Shown here: in pieces, positions 43,638 to 51,844 of the stretch
How positions within the stretch are numbered: the first letter of the stretch is position 1
Layout of the letters: each line of letters starts with the position of its first letter
Assembly (NCBI RefSeq): GCF_029051685.1
Contig: NZ_JAACFT010000033.1
Span: 1-64,000, forward strand
DNA from: Bradyrhizobium sp. CSA207
GTDB taxonomy: Bacteria; Pseudomonadota; Alphaproteobacteria; Rhizobiales; Xanthobacteraceae
Length of the DNA stretch: 64,000 nt
Reading direction: 5' to 3'
Program-made: the position numbers and the translations under genes
Notes under the pieces: model-generated
Seen by the model: the letters and a program-made list of their open reading frames with translations, nothing else
Told to the model about the DNA's origin: nothing
The model's database searches: none

Positions 43638-44471
43638 ATGGCCTTTCGCCGCCTCTACGCTGCATTTGCGCTCCTCTGCGGCCTTGCCGCTGGCGTTGCA
43701 GCGTCATCCGCGGAGGACCGCGAGATTGTCCTGGCCACGACGACGGCGACGCAGGAATCAGGCCTGCTCGACTATCTGCTGCCGATCTTCCGCGACAAGA
43801 CCGGCATCGAGGTGACGGTGATTGCACGGCGCGCCGACGAGGTGCTCGACGGAGCGCGCAGGGGTGAGGTCGATGTCGTGCTGATGCATGCGCGTCCGCA
43901 GGAGGAGAAATTCGTCGCCGACGGCTTCGGCGCAAAACGCTTCGACGTGATGTACAACGACTACGTGCTGATCGGGCCGAAGAGCGATCCCGCCGGCGTG
44001 AAGGGCAAGGACATCGCGACCGCACTGAAGGCGATCGAGGCCAAGGGCGCCCCGTTCGTGACGCGCGGCGATCGCTCCGGCGCCCATGCGGCGGAGCTTG
44101 CGCTCTGGATCGTCGCCGGCATCGACATCGCCGGCGCCAAGGGCGCCTGGTATCGCGAGGCCGGGAAGGGCATGGCCGCGGCCCTCGACGCCGCGCGCGC
44201 GGCGAAAGCGTATGTGCTGTCCGATCGCGGCAGCTGGATCTCCTTCAAGGAGCGCGGCGATCTCGACATCGTCGTCGAAGGCGACAAGCGGCTGCTCAAC
44301 CAATACGGCGCGATGCTGGTGAATCCGGAGAAGTTTCCGAACGTGAAGGAGGAACTCGGGCAGGCCTTTATCGACTGGCTGATCTCGCCGGAGGGGCAGG
44401 CGGTGATCGCCGCCTACAAGGTCGATGGGCAGCAGCTGTTCTTTCCCAATGCGGACAAATCGGGCGGCTGA
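43638..44471 (+). CDS. tupA: tungstate-binding protein TupA
   Basis: A 277-residue periplasmic oxyanion-binding protein. The ATG at 43638 follows GGGAGCC and opens the signal peptide MAFRRLYAAFALLCGLAAG. The TupA signature is LATTTATQESGLLDYLLP, with the anion-binding region THIS-like loop VTRGDRSGAHAAEL. TupA favours tungstate over molybdate in characterised proteins. No TupB (permease) or TupC (ATPase) gene is in the window, so transport would need partners elsewhere. It starts an apparent run of cofactor genes. Confidence 0.88.
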   Translation: MAFRRLYAAFALLCGLAAGVAASSAEDREIVLATTTATQESGLLDYLLPIFRDKTGIEVTVIARRADEVLDGARRGEVDVVLMHARPQEEKFVADGFGAKRFDVMYNDYVLIGPKSDPAGVKGKDIATALKAIEAKGAPFVTRGDRSGAHAAELALWIVAGIDIAGAKGAWYREAGKGMAAALDAARAAKAYVLSDRGSWISFKERGDLDIVVEGDKRLLNQYGAMLVNPEKFPNVKEELGQAFIDWLISPEGQAVIAAYKVDGQQLFFPNADKSGG

Positions 44472-44525
44472 TGTCCGCATCGGGAGCGGTTGCCAAACCG
44501 CACGATGCATGGTCCATCATGGCGC

Positions 44526-45632
44526 ATGACCCAGCGCCTGCCGCCATCGCTCACATCGCTCGACACCGCGCTCGCGGCGTTGCTGCGCGGCGTTGATCCG
44601 GTCGCGCCGGTCGAGCTGCCGCTCGCAGAGGCAGCGGGTTGCATCGCAGCGGGCACGCCGCTGCTCGCGGCCTATCCGCCCTATGACATCGCGGCCGCGG
44701 ATGGCTGGGCGTTGCGCGCCGACGATCTCGTCGGTGCGTCTTCGTACTCGCCGCTGCCTCTGGCGAACCTTCCGGTGTGGGTCGATGCCGGTGACGCGAT
44801 GCCGGAGCAATGCGATTGCGTGCTCGATGCCGATGCGATCGACGTCTCGGGTCCGCTTGCGCAGGTGTTGGCGGAGGGATTGCCGGGGCAGGGCGTTAGG
44901 CGAGCCGGAAGCGACATCGCCGATGGCACGCCGGTCGTTGCAAAGGGATGTGCGGTCAGCGCGGCCGCGCTGCTACTCGCGCGGGTCGCCCGGGTTGATA
45001 GCTTGAGCGTTCGCCGCCCGCGGCTGCGCATCGTCAATCTGCCGGGTGCAACGGCGACGACGCATATGATCGCCGGCATCGCGCGTGCAGCGGGATTGGA
45101 TGTGAGCGTGCACCAAGCCGGCGCGCGCGACGCGGCATCGATTGCCGCTGAGCTCGATGATTCAGCCTGCGATCTCCTGTTGACGATCGGCGGCAGCGGC
45201 GTCGGGCGCCAGGATGCTGTCGTGACAGCGCTGGCTCAACGTGGCGATGTGATCGCCCATGGCATTGCGCTCCAGCCGGGGCGCACCGCCGCTGTCGGGC
45301 GGCTCGGAAAAGTTCCCGTCGTCGTCTTGCCCGGCTCGCCGGATCATGCGCTCGCTGCATGGCTCGCGCTTGCCCTTCCGCTGATCGATCGATTGTCGGC
45401 ACGGCGGCCGCGCCTGTCGCTGACCTTGCCGCTCGCGCGCAAGATTGCATCGGGCGTGGGCATCGCCGAAATCGCGTTGTTGGCGCAAGAGCAGGGCGTT
45501 TGGCTGCCGCTTGCGGTCGGCGAATGGCCGCTACAGGCAATTGCCCGCGCAGGCGCATGGCTGCTCATTCCCGGCAGCAGCGAGGGATTTGGTGCGGGCA
45601 CGCCGGTCGATGCCTATCTGTTGCAGGAATGA
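44526..45632 (+). CDS. MoeA-like molybdopterin-binding protein
   Basis: A 368-residue divergent MoeA homologue. Start at ATG 44526 (MTQRLPPSLTSLD) is preferred; TTG at 44490 and ATG at 44505 are alternatives with no better site. The MoeA N-terminal pattern is YPPYDIAAADGWALRADDL and the MogA-like domain has LLLTIGGSGVGRQDAVV and VVVLPGSPDHALA. The usual MoeA GGTS/GGVS motif reads GGSG here. It lies 54 bases after tupA and 13 bases before a second MoeA gene. Confidence 0.82.
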   Translation: MTQRLPPSLTSLDTALAALLRGVDPVAPVELPLAEAAGCIAAGTPLLAAYPPYDIAAADGWALRADDLVGASSYSPLPLANLPVWVDAGDAMPEQCDCVLDADAIDVSGPLAQVLAEGLPGQGVRRAGSDIADGTPVVAKGCAVSAAALLLARVARVDSLSVRRPRLRIVNLPGATATTHMIAGIARAAGLDVSVHQAGARDAASIAAELDDSACDLLLTIGGSGVGRQDAVVTALAQRGDVIAHGIALQPGRTAAVGRLGKVPVVVLPGSPDHALAAWLALALPLIDRLSARRPRLSLTLPLARKIASGVGIAEIALLAQEQGVWLPLAVGEWPLQAIARAGAWLLIPGSSEGFGAGTPVDAYLLQE

Positions 45633-45645
45633 ATTGGGTTCCGAC

Positions 45646-47583
45646 ATGTCCATGAATCCTCAACTGCAATTCGAGCAGGAGCAGTTCCTCAAGATTCTAC
45701 CACGTGAGGATGCACTGGCGCGCTTCCAGGCCGCGCTGTTCCCGCGGGCGCTGCGAAGCGAAGCGCGCAAGCTTGCCGATGCACTCGGCGCGGCACTCGC
45801 CGAAGATGTCACTGCGCCGGTGGACGTTCCGCCCTTCGACCGTTCCAATGTCGATGGCTTTGCCGTGCGCTCGGCGGATCTCGCCGCGGCCGGCGAAAGC
45901 GCGTCCGTTCGCCTCGCGCTGAACGGCGAGACCATTCACTGTGGGACCGTGCCGGCGCTGCAAGTGGCGCCGGGAACCGCGACGCCGATCGCCACCGGCG
46001 GTCCGCTGCCGCGCGGCGCCGACGCCGTCGTCATGGTCGAGCACACCCAGCCGGCCGGATCGGATGGCATCGACGTCCGCCGCGCGGCCTCGCCGGGGCA
46101 ATTCGTATCCTACGCAGGGTCCGACATCGCGCGCGGCGAGGCATTGCTGCGTGCCGGCACGATCATCGGCTCGCGCGAAATCGGCATGCTGGCGGCTTGC
46201 GGTCTCGCCGAGGTGACGGTCGCACGCAAGCCGAGGGTGGCCGTGATCTCTACCGGCGACGAACTGATTCAGCCCGGTCAGCCGCTTCCGCCGGCCGCGA
46301 TCTACGACACCAATGGCGCAATCGTCGCCGCTGCGATCGACGAGAACGGAGGCGAGGCGACCTTCCTCGGCGCCATTCCCGACGATGAAGCGAAGCTGGA
46401 ATCCGCAATGCGCCGTGCGCTGACCGATGCGGATATGCTGGTGCTCTCGGGCGGCACATCGAAGGGTGCAGGTGATCTGTCCCATCGCATCATCGGCCGG
46501 CTCGGCAAGCCCGGCATCATCGCCCATGGTGTTGCGCTTAAGCCCGGCAAGCCGCTGTGCCTGGCGGTGTGCGATGGCAAGCCGGTGGTGATCCTGCCGG
46601 GCTTCCCGACCTCGGCGATGTTCACCTTCCACGACATGATCGTGCCGGTGCTGCGCAAGATGGCCGGACTGCCGTCGCGCACCGACGCCAAGGTGAGCGC
46701 GACCGTGCCGGTGCGCATTGCCTCCGAACTTGGCCGCACCGAGTTCGTCATGGTTTCGCTGGTCGAGGGCAAGGACGGCTTGATCGCCTATCCGTCCGGC
46801 AAGGGTTCTGGTGCAATCACCTCGTTTGCGCAGGCTGACGGCTTTCTGCGGATCGATGCGCTTGCCGACCAGATGCCGGCCGGGACCGAGGCCGAGGTCA
46901 CGCTGTTCACGCCGCATGTGCGCGTGCCCGATCTCGTCATCGTCGGCAGCCACTGTACCGGGCTAGATCTCGTCACCGCGCCGCTTGCGCATGCCGGTCT
47001 GATCGTGCGTTCGATCGCGGTGGGCAGCCTTGGCGGGCTTGCGGCGGCACGGCGTGGCGAATGCGATCTGGCGCCGATCCATCTGTTCGACGACAAGAGC
47101 GAAACCTACAACACGCCGTTTCTCGTCGAGGGACTCGAACTCGTCCCCGGCTGGTGCCGGATGCAGGGCATTGTCTTCCGAAAGGGAGACAAGCGCTTCG
47201 AAGGGCTCTCCGCGAAAGAGGCCGTCGCCGCTGCGCTCACTGACTCCGCCTGCATCATGGTCAACCGCAATCAGGGCGCCGGCACGCGCATTCTGATCGA
47301 CCGTCTGCTCGGCGGCGCGCGCCCGGAAGGCTACTGGAACCAGCCGCGCTCGCACAACGCCGTAGCGGCAGCCGTCGCGCAGCACCGCGCGGATTGGGGC
47401 ATGAGCATTGCGCCGGTCGCCCATGCCTCCGGCCTCGGTTTCACTCCGCTCGCCGAAGAGCACTATGATTTTGCGCTGGTCACGGCGCGCAAGCAGCGTC
47501 CGGCTGTGCAGGCTTTCCTCGACGCACTCGGCTCGGACCAGGCCCGCGCGGCGCTGGAGCGAGCCGGATTTCGGCCGGCGTAA
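45646..47583 (+). CDS. MoeA fused to a periplasmic-binding-type domain
   Basis: A 645-residue protein. The N-terminal MoeA part (about 1-400) inserts molybdate or tungstate into adenylated molybdopterin: PPFDRSNVDGFAVRSADL, ATGGPLPRGADAVVMVE, ISTGDELIQPGQ and LSGGTSKGAGD. The C-terminal PBP_like domain (about 420-640: LVIVGSHCTGLDLVTAPL, RGECDLAPIHLFD, MVNRNQGAGTRILID) resembles the sensor of the regulator at 42426. ATG at 45646 is followed by a second ATG at 45652. The fusion is known in this family but the ligand is unknown. Confidence 0.9.
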   Translation: MSMNPQLQFEQEQFLKILPREDALARFQAALFPRALRSEARKLADALGAALAEDVTAPVDVPPFDRSNVDGFAVRSADLAAAGESASVRLALNGETIHCGTVPALQVAPGTATPIATGGPLPRGADAVVMVEHTQPAGSDGIDVRRAASPGQFVSYAGSDIARGEALLRAGTIIGSREIGMLAACGLAEVTVARKPRVAVISTGDELIQPGQPLPPAAIYDTNGAIVAAAIDENGGEATFLGAIPDDEAKLESAMRRALTDADMLVLSGGTSKGAGDLSHRIIGRLGKPGIIAHGVALKPGKPLCLAVCDGKPVVILPGFPTSAMFTFHDMIVPVLRKMAGLPSRTDAKVSATVPVRIASELGRTEFVMVSLVEGKDGLIAYPSGKGSGAITSFAQADGFLRIDALADQMPAGTEAEVTLFTPHVRVPDLVIVGSHCTGLDLVTAPLAHAGLIVRSIAVGSLGGLAAARRGECDLAPIHLFDDKSETYNTPFLVEGLELVPGWCRMQGIVFRKGDKRFEGLSAKEAVAAALTDSACIMVNRNQGAGTRILIDRLLGGARPEGYWNQPRSHNAVAAAVAQHRADWGMSIAPVAHASGLGFTPLAEEHYDFALVTARKQRPAVQAFLDALGSDQARAALERAGFRPA

Positions 47584-47632
47584 AGCGCGATGAGATTGGG
47601 ATGAATCGTCATTGCGCTTTAGGTTTTTGTTT

Positions 47633-47682
47633 GAGCATGATCTTTTTCGGAAAACCGCTGCCCATTTTTCCGGATCATGCTC
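47633..47682. repeat. GAGCATGATC-type palindromic repeat, second copy
   Basis: GAGCATGATC (47633-47642) and GATCATGCTC (47673-47682) are perfect inverted ends of a 50-base element like the one at 19619-19667 but in the other orientation. It lies between the ends of the MoeA fusion gene and the convergent mobA gene. Confidence 0.75.
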
Positions 47683-47702
47683 TAGACGAACGACGCGGCG
47701 GT

Positions 47703-48344
47703 TCAAGCTGGGCGCTTTTCATCCAGCGCCGCCAGCCGCTCGGCTTCGGCAATGTCCTCGACCGTATTGGCATTGAAGAACGGATCGAGCGGCTCGGTCG
47801 GCCACGTCACGGTTGCTAGCGGATAGCGCGCGGTCCAGCGGTCGATCTTGCGAAGGTCCTCGACCACCAGCGCGTGCCGCAATTGATCGCGCAAGTTCAC
47901 GCGCCACAGGCCGATCACCGGATGCGACTGGTCGCCTGATGCGGCGACTGCGAGCTGCGCGCTTTCTCGCTCCCGTGCCTCATGCAGGCGCGCCACGAGA
48001 TCGCGCGGCAGGAACGGGCAGTCGCCAGCGGCGCTGAGCACCCACTCCACCTCCGGCCGGTTCGCCACGGTCCACTCGAGCGCGGCGAGTATGCCGGCGA
48101 GCGGGCCGGGAAAGTCGGGGATATTATCGGGAACGACCGTCAATCCGAACGCAGCAAAGCGCGCCGGATCGCCATTGGCATTGAGGATCAGCCCATCGCA
48201 TTGCGGCGTCAGGCGGGCGATCACGCGGTCCAGAATGGTGCGGCCACCGATGGTGCGCATCGGCTTGTCGCCGCCGCCCATGCGCCGCGCCAGACCGCCG
48301 GCGAGCAGCACGCCTTGCGTGCGTGGTATCCTAGTCGTCACCAC
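47703..48344 (-). CDS. mobA: MobA, molybdenum cofactor guanylyltransferase
   Basis: A 213-residue cytoplasmic enzyme that attaches GMP to molybdopterin to make MGD. The P-loop-like motif VLLAGGLARRMGGGDKPM and the NANGD and GDCPFLPRDL motifs are typical. The start is a GTG at 48344 or 48341, inside the end of fdhD (the two overlap by 14 bases), so they are coupled. The gene is convergent with the MoeA fusion gene. MGD is needed by the formate dehydrogenase downstream. Confidence 0.9.
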   Translation of the reverse strand: MVTTRIPRTQGVLLAGGLARRMGGGDKPMRTIGGRTILDRVIARLTPQCDGLILNANGDPARFAAFGLTVVPDNIPDFPGPLAGILAALEWTVANRPEVEWVLSAAGDCPFLPRDLVARLHEARERESAQLAVAASGDQSHPVIGLWRVNLRDQLRHALVVEDLRKIDRWTARYPLATVTWPTEPLDPFFNANTVEDIAEAERLAALDEKRPA

Positions 48345-49221
48345 TTTCGCCCTTGCGCTTGTGCTTCGCCGACTCTTCCTCGACGTAAGCGAGGTTCTGG
48401 TCGTAGACGATGCGCTCTTCTCCCGACAGCACGATGAACCGCTTGCCGCGCGCACGTCCGACCAGCGTCAACCCGACCTGCCTAGCGAGATCGACGCCCC
48501 AGGCGGTGAAGCCGGAGCGCGACACCAGAATCGGAATTCCCATCCGTACCGTCTTGATCACCATCTCCGACGTCAGCCGCCCCGTAGTATAGAGGATCTT
48601 GTCGGACGGATCGACGCCATGGCGGTACATCCAGCCCGCGATCTTGTCGACGGCGTTGTGGCGGCCGACGTCCTCGGTGTAGCACAGCGGCGTGCCTTCC
48701 TTGCACAGCACGCAGCCGTGGATTGCGCCGGCTTCGAGATAGAGCGAGGGCATGGTGTTGATGGTCTGCGTCATCTGGTACAGCCAGGAGGTGCGCAGTT
48801 CTGCTTGCGGCAGGGCGACGCTCTCGACGGCTTCGAGCAGGTCGCCGAAGGCGGTGCCCTGCGCGCAGCCCGAGGTCTGCGTGCGCTTCTTCAGCTTGGC
48901 TTCGAAATTGGTGTGATGTTCGGTGCGCACCACCACGACCTGGAGGTCGTCGTCGTATTCGACCTCGCTGACCGCGTCATTGTATTTCAGCATGTTCTGG
49001 TTGAGCAGGTAGCCCAGCGCCAGATACTCCGGATAGTCGCCGATCGTCATCATGGTGACGATCTCCTGTGCATTCAGGTAGAGCGTCAGCGGTCGCTCCA
49101 TCGGCACCTTGATCTCGACCTTGGCGCCGGCCTGGTCGGTCCCGGTCACGCTCCGGGTGAGGCGCGGGTCGTCCGTATCAGGAACGATCAGGGGGACGGG
49201 GGCTTTGTCCATCTTCATCAT
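48331..49221 (-). CDS. fdhD: FdhD, sulfurtransferase for formate dehydrogenase
   Basis: A 296-residue protein that passes sulfur to the Mo/W cofactor of formate dehydrogenase. Conserved parts are EIVTMMTIGDYPEYLALGYL, TSGCAQGTAF (with the cysteine of the sulfur path), CVLCKEGTPLCYTEDVGRHN, LYTTGRLTSEMVIK and VSRSGFTAWGVDLA. Alternative starts at 49218 and 49212 would shorten it slightly. It overlaps mobA and is divergent from mobB. Its presence supports the formate dehydrogenase call. Confidence 0.93.
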   Translation of the reverse strand: MMKMDKAPVPLIVPDTDDPRLTRSVTGTDQAGAKVEIKVPMERPLTLYLNAQEIVTMMTIGDYPEYLALGYLLNQNMLKYNDAVSEVEYDDDLQVVVVRTEHHTNFEAKLKKRTQTSGCAQGTAFGDLLEAVESVALPQAELRTSWLYQMTQTINTMPSLYLEAGAIHGCVLCKEGTPLCYTEDVGRHNAVDKIAGWMYRHGVDPSDKILYTTGRLTSEMVIKTVRMGIPILVSRSGFTAWGVDLARQVGLTLVGRARGKRFIVLSGEERIVYDQNLAYVEEESAKHKRKGESGDD

Positions 49222-49295
49222 GGGTGCGAGGTTAGCATGACATTCGGCTCAAGCCGATATAAGCATGCTGGCGAGAGAACGTAATGGCACCTCCT

Positions 49296-49376
49296 CGTCA
49301 TTGCGAGCGTAGCGAAGCAATCCAGACTGCCACCGCGGATATATCTCTGGATTGCTTCGCTGCGCTCGCAATGACG
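49296..49376. repeat. CGTCATTGCGAGC-type inverted repeat
   Basis: CGTCATTGCGAGCGTAGCG ... (49296-49326) and its near-exact inverse (49346-49376, ending CTCGCAATGACG) form a long stem around a 19-base middle. This is a known repeat type of Bradyrhizobium genomes. It lies in the divergent gap between fdhD and mobB, where it does not leave room for long promoters. Confidence 0.8.
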
Positions 49377-49431
49377 GGGAGAGGTCCGAGGTTCCATCGG
49401 CTGGCGAGCTGTTGGCGAGGATCGAACAGTG

Positions 49432-49959
49432 ATGAAAGTCATCGGCCTTGCAGGCTGGAGCGGTGCGGGCAAGACCACGCTGTTGACGCGGCTGATCCCG
49501 CATTTCAACGCGCAAGGCCTGCGCGTCTCCGTCATCAAGCATGCGCATCACCAATTCGACGTCGACGTGCCGGGCAAGGATTCCTGGCGCCATCGCGAGG
49601 CGGGCGCGGCTGAGGTGTTGGTGTCCTCGGCTCACCGCTGGGCCCTAATGCATGAGTTGCGCGGGGCCGCGGAGCCGCGCCTGCCCGAGTTGTTGAACAA
49701 GTTGTCCGCGGTCGATCTCGTCGTGGTCGAAGGCTTCAAGCGCGAGCCGCATCGCAAGATCGAGGTGCATCGTGCGGGGAACGACAAGCCGCTGCTGTTC
49801 CCCAACGATCCCGGAATTGCCGGAATCGCGACCGACATCGCGGTTGAAACCCGGCTGCCGACCGTCCATCTCGATGATATCCCGGCTGCGGCGGCATTGC
49901 TGCTGCGCGCGGCGATGCCGGTCGAGGAAGTGGTCGCTAGAAGCGCTGCAATGCGCTGA
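49432..49959 (+). CDS. mobB: MobB, MGD synthesis adaptor GTPase
   Basis: A 175-residue protein with the Walker A motif GWSGAGKTTLLTR near the start and the MobB motif IKHAHHQFDVDVPGKDSWRH split across 20 residues. MobB supports MobA in making MGD. ATG at 49432 follows GAGGATC; a GTG three bases earlier is in frame. It is followed 9 bases later by moeA. Confidence 0.9.
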   Translation: MKVIGLAGWSGAGKTTLLTRLIPHFNAQGLRVSVIKHAHHQFDVDVPGKDSWRHREAGAAEVLVSSAHRWALMHELRGAAEPRLPELLNKLSAVDLVVVEGFKREPHRKIEVHRAGNDKPLLFPNDPGIAGIATDIAVETRLPTVHLDDIPAAAALLLRAAMPVEEVVARSAAMR

Positions 49960-49968
49960 CGAGGCAAC

Positions 49969-51225
49969 ATGGCGCAATTGTCCGACGATTGCTTTGCCTT
50001 CGGTGGACCGATGATGTCGGTCGACGAGGCCGTTGGCCTGATCACGACGCGTGTCAACGCGATTACCGATCTTGAGACCGTGATGCTCGTCGATGCCGAC
50101 GGGCGCGTGCTGGCGCGCGATATCGCAGCGCCCCTGCCGCTGCCGCCTTTCACCAACTCCGCCGTCGACGGTTATGCCGTGCGCGATGCGGACATTCCGC
50201 AAGCCCAGGAACGGGCGCTTCCGCTCGACGGTCGTATCCAGGCCGGAGGCCCTGCAAATGTCGCGGTCAAGCCCGGCCACACCGCGCGCATTTTCACCGG
50301 CGCCCCGATGCCGCCGGGCGCCGAGACCGTCTTCATGCAGGAAGATGTCCGCATTGACGAGGCCGGCAAGATCGTGCTGCCGCCCGGGCTGAAGCCCGGT
50401 GCGAACGTCCGCCCCGCGGGCGAGGATATTCCCGAGGGGCATATTGCGCTGCGTGCCGGCCAGCGGCTGCGGCCGCAGCATGTCGCGCTTGCCGCCGCGT
50501 TCGGCCTGACCAGGCTGGATGTCGTCAGGCGCATCCGGGTCGCGGTGTTCTCGACCGGCGACGAGTTGGCCTCGCCCGGCGCGCCGCGCAGCGCCTCGCA
50601 GTTGTTCGACTCCAACCGCTTCATGCTGATGGCGATGCTGCGCCGGCTCGGCTGCGAGATCAGCGACCTCGGCATTTTGCGCGACAACCGCAGCTTGCTT
50701 GCGGACGGCCTGAAGCGGGTCGCCGGCACGCATGATCTGATCCTCACCACCGGCGGCGTCTCGACCGGCGAGGAGGATCACGTCAAGGCGGCGGTCGAGA
50801 GCGTCGGCTCGCTGGTGCTGTGGCGGATGGCGATCAAGCCCGGCCGGCCTGTGGCGATGGGCATCATCGGCGGCACGCCGCTGATCGGATTACCCGGCAA
50901 TCCTGTCGCGAGTTTTGTCACTTTCGTCCATGTGGTGCGGCCGACCGTGCTGGCGCTGGCCGGCAGCCTGCCCGAGCCGCTCACGCCGATGCCGCTGCGC
51001 GCGGCCTTCACCTACAAGAAGAAGGCGGGCCGGCGCGAATACGTTCGCGCCACCTTGCGGCGCGGCGACGATGGCGCGTTGGAGGCGGTCAAGTTTCCGC
51101 GCGAAGGTGCCGGGCTGTTGTCCTCGCTGGTCGAGACCGACGGGCTCGTTGAGCTTGGTGAGGACATCACCGGTGTCGAGCCGGGGCAGAGTGTGGGTTT
51201 CTTGCCCTATGCCGGTCTGATCTGA
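49969..51225 (+). CDS. moeA: MoeA, molybdopterin molybdenumtransferase
   Basis: A 418-residue enzyme that inserts molybdate (or tungstate) into adenylated molybdopterin. Domains show LPPFTNSAVDGYAVRDAD, ARIFTGAPMPPGAETV, VFSTGDELASPG and LTTGGVSTGEEDHVK. It follows mobB by 9 bases on the same strand. This is the canonical copy; two further MoeA-type genes lie at 44526 and 45646. It is followed by a TusA-like gene. Confidence 0.93.
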   Translation: MAQLSDDCFAFGGPMMSVDEAVGLITTRVNAITDLETVMLVDADGRVLARDIAAPLPLPPFTNSAVDGYAVRDADIPQAQERALPLDGRIQAGGPANVAVKPGHTARIFTGAPMPPGAETVFMQEDVRIDEAGKIVLPPGLKPGANVRPAGEDIPEGHIALRAGQRLRPQHVALAAAFGLTRLDVVRRIRVAVFSTGDELASPGAPRSASQLFDSNRFMLMAMLRRLGCEISDLGILRDNRSLLADGLKRVAGTHDLILTTGGVSTGEEDHVKAAVESVGSLVLWRMAIKPGRPVAMGIIGGTPLIGLPGNPVASFVTFVHVVRPTVLALAGSLPEPLTPMPLRAAFTYKKKAGRREYVRATLRRGDDGALEAVKFPREGAGLLSSLVETDGLVELGEDITGVEPGQSVGFLPYAGLI

Positions 51226-51269
51226 GCGGTCGCGTTGACGCCATCGACTGAGCTCGCCATGTTGCGCCC

Positions 51270-51497
51270 ATGACCAGAACCACCCTTGATCTCACGGGGC
51301 TGAAGTGCCCGCTGCCCGCCTTGAAGACGCGTAAAGCCTTAAAGCCGTTGCAGCCGGGCGATCAGCTCGAAGTGCACTGTACCGATCCCTTGTCGGTGAT
51401 CGACATTCCAAACTTGATCCGCGAGACCGGCGACAAGGTGGAGGTCACCGAGCGCAACGCCGCGCGCATCGTGTTTCTGATAGAGAAGTCCGATTGA
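51270..51497 (+). CDS. TusA-family sulfur carrier
   Basis: A 75-residue cytoplasmic protein with the sulfur-carrying cysteine in LKCPLPALKTRK (C13). TusA-type proteins hand persulfide sulfur to partners; in this place it may feed FdhD or molybdopterin synthesis. It begins 44 bases after moeA. The assignment is firm, the partner is inferred. Confidence 0.88.
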   Translation: MTRTTLDLTGLKCPLPALKTRKALKPLQPGDQLEVHCTDPLSVIDIPNLIRETGDKVEVTERNAARIVFLIEKSD

Positions 51498-51844
51498 TCG
51501 ATAGGGAAAACCAATGATGCGTCCACTTAGCGAGCGGTCACGCGGTTGATACCTACCTTTTGTCTATCGACATCGATCATCAGTTCTGCCCCAATTGACT
51601 ACCGCCGCCGAGACGCGGAGGTTCAGTCGCGTCTGCGATCTGGGGAGCAAACGGGCCATCGAAGGAAGCCTGAACGTCAGGCATAGACCCTGGCTCAAGG
51701 GGTTAACGTCTCGAACGCGCGTGATGATCCTGGCGCGTTCAACGATCGTGCAGAGCAGCAGGGACATAGGCTGCACTGCAAGGGGCTGAGGATCAGGATC
51801 CTAGTGGCAGGCCGCTCAGAAGGGCGGCTGGAGGGGAGAAATGC
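51498..51844. other. gene-free stretch before the OFA transporter
   Basis: About 350 bases between tusA and the transporter gene. No convincing gene. It ends in a strong ribosome site GGAGGGGAG at 51829-51837. Its length suggests a separate promoter for the transporter and the following genes. Confidence 0.5.
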
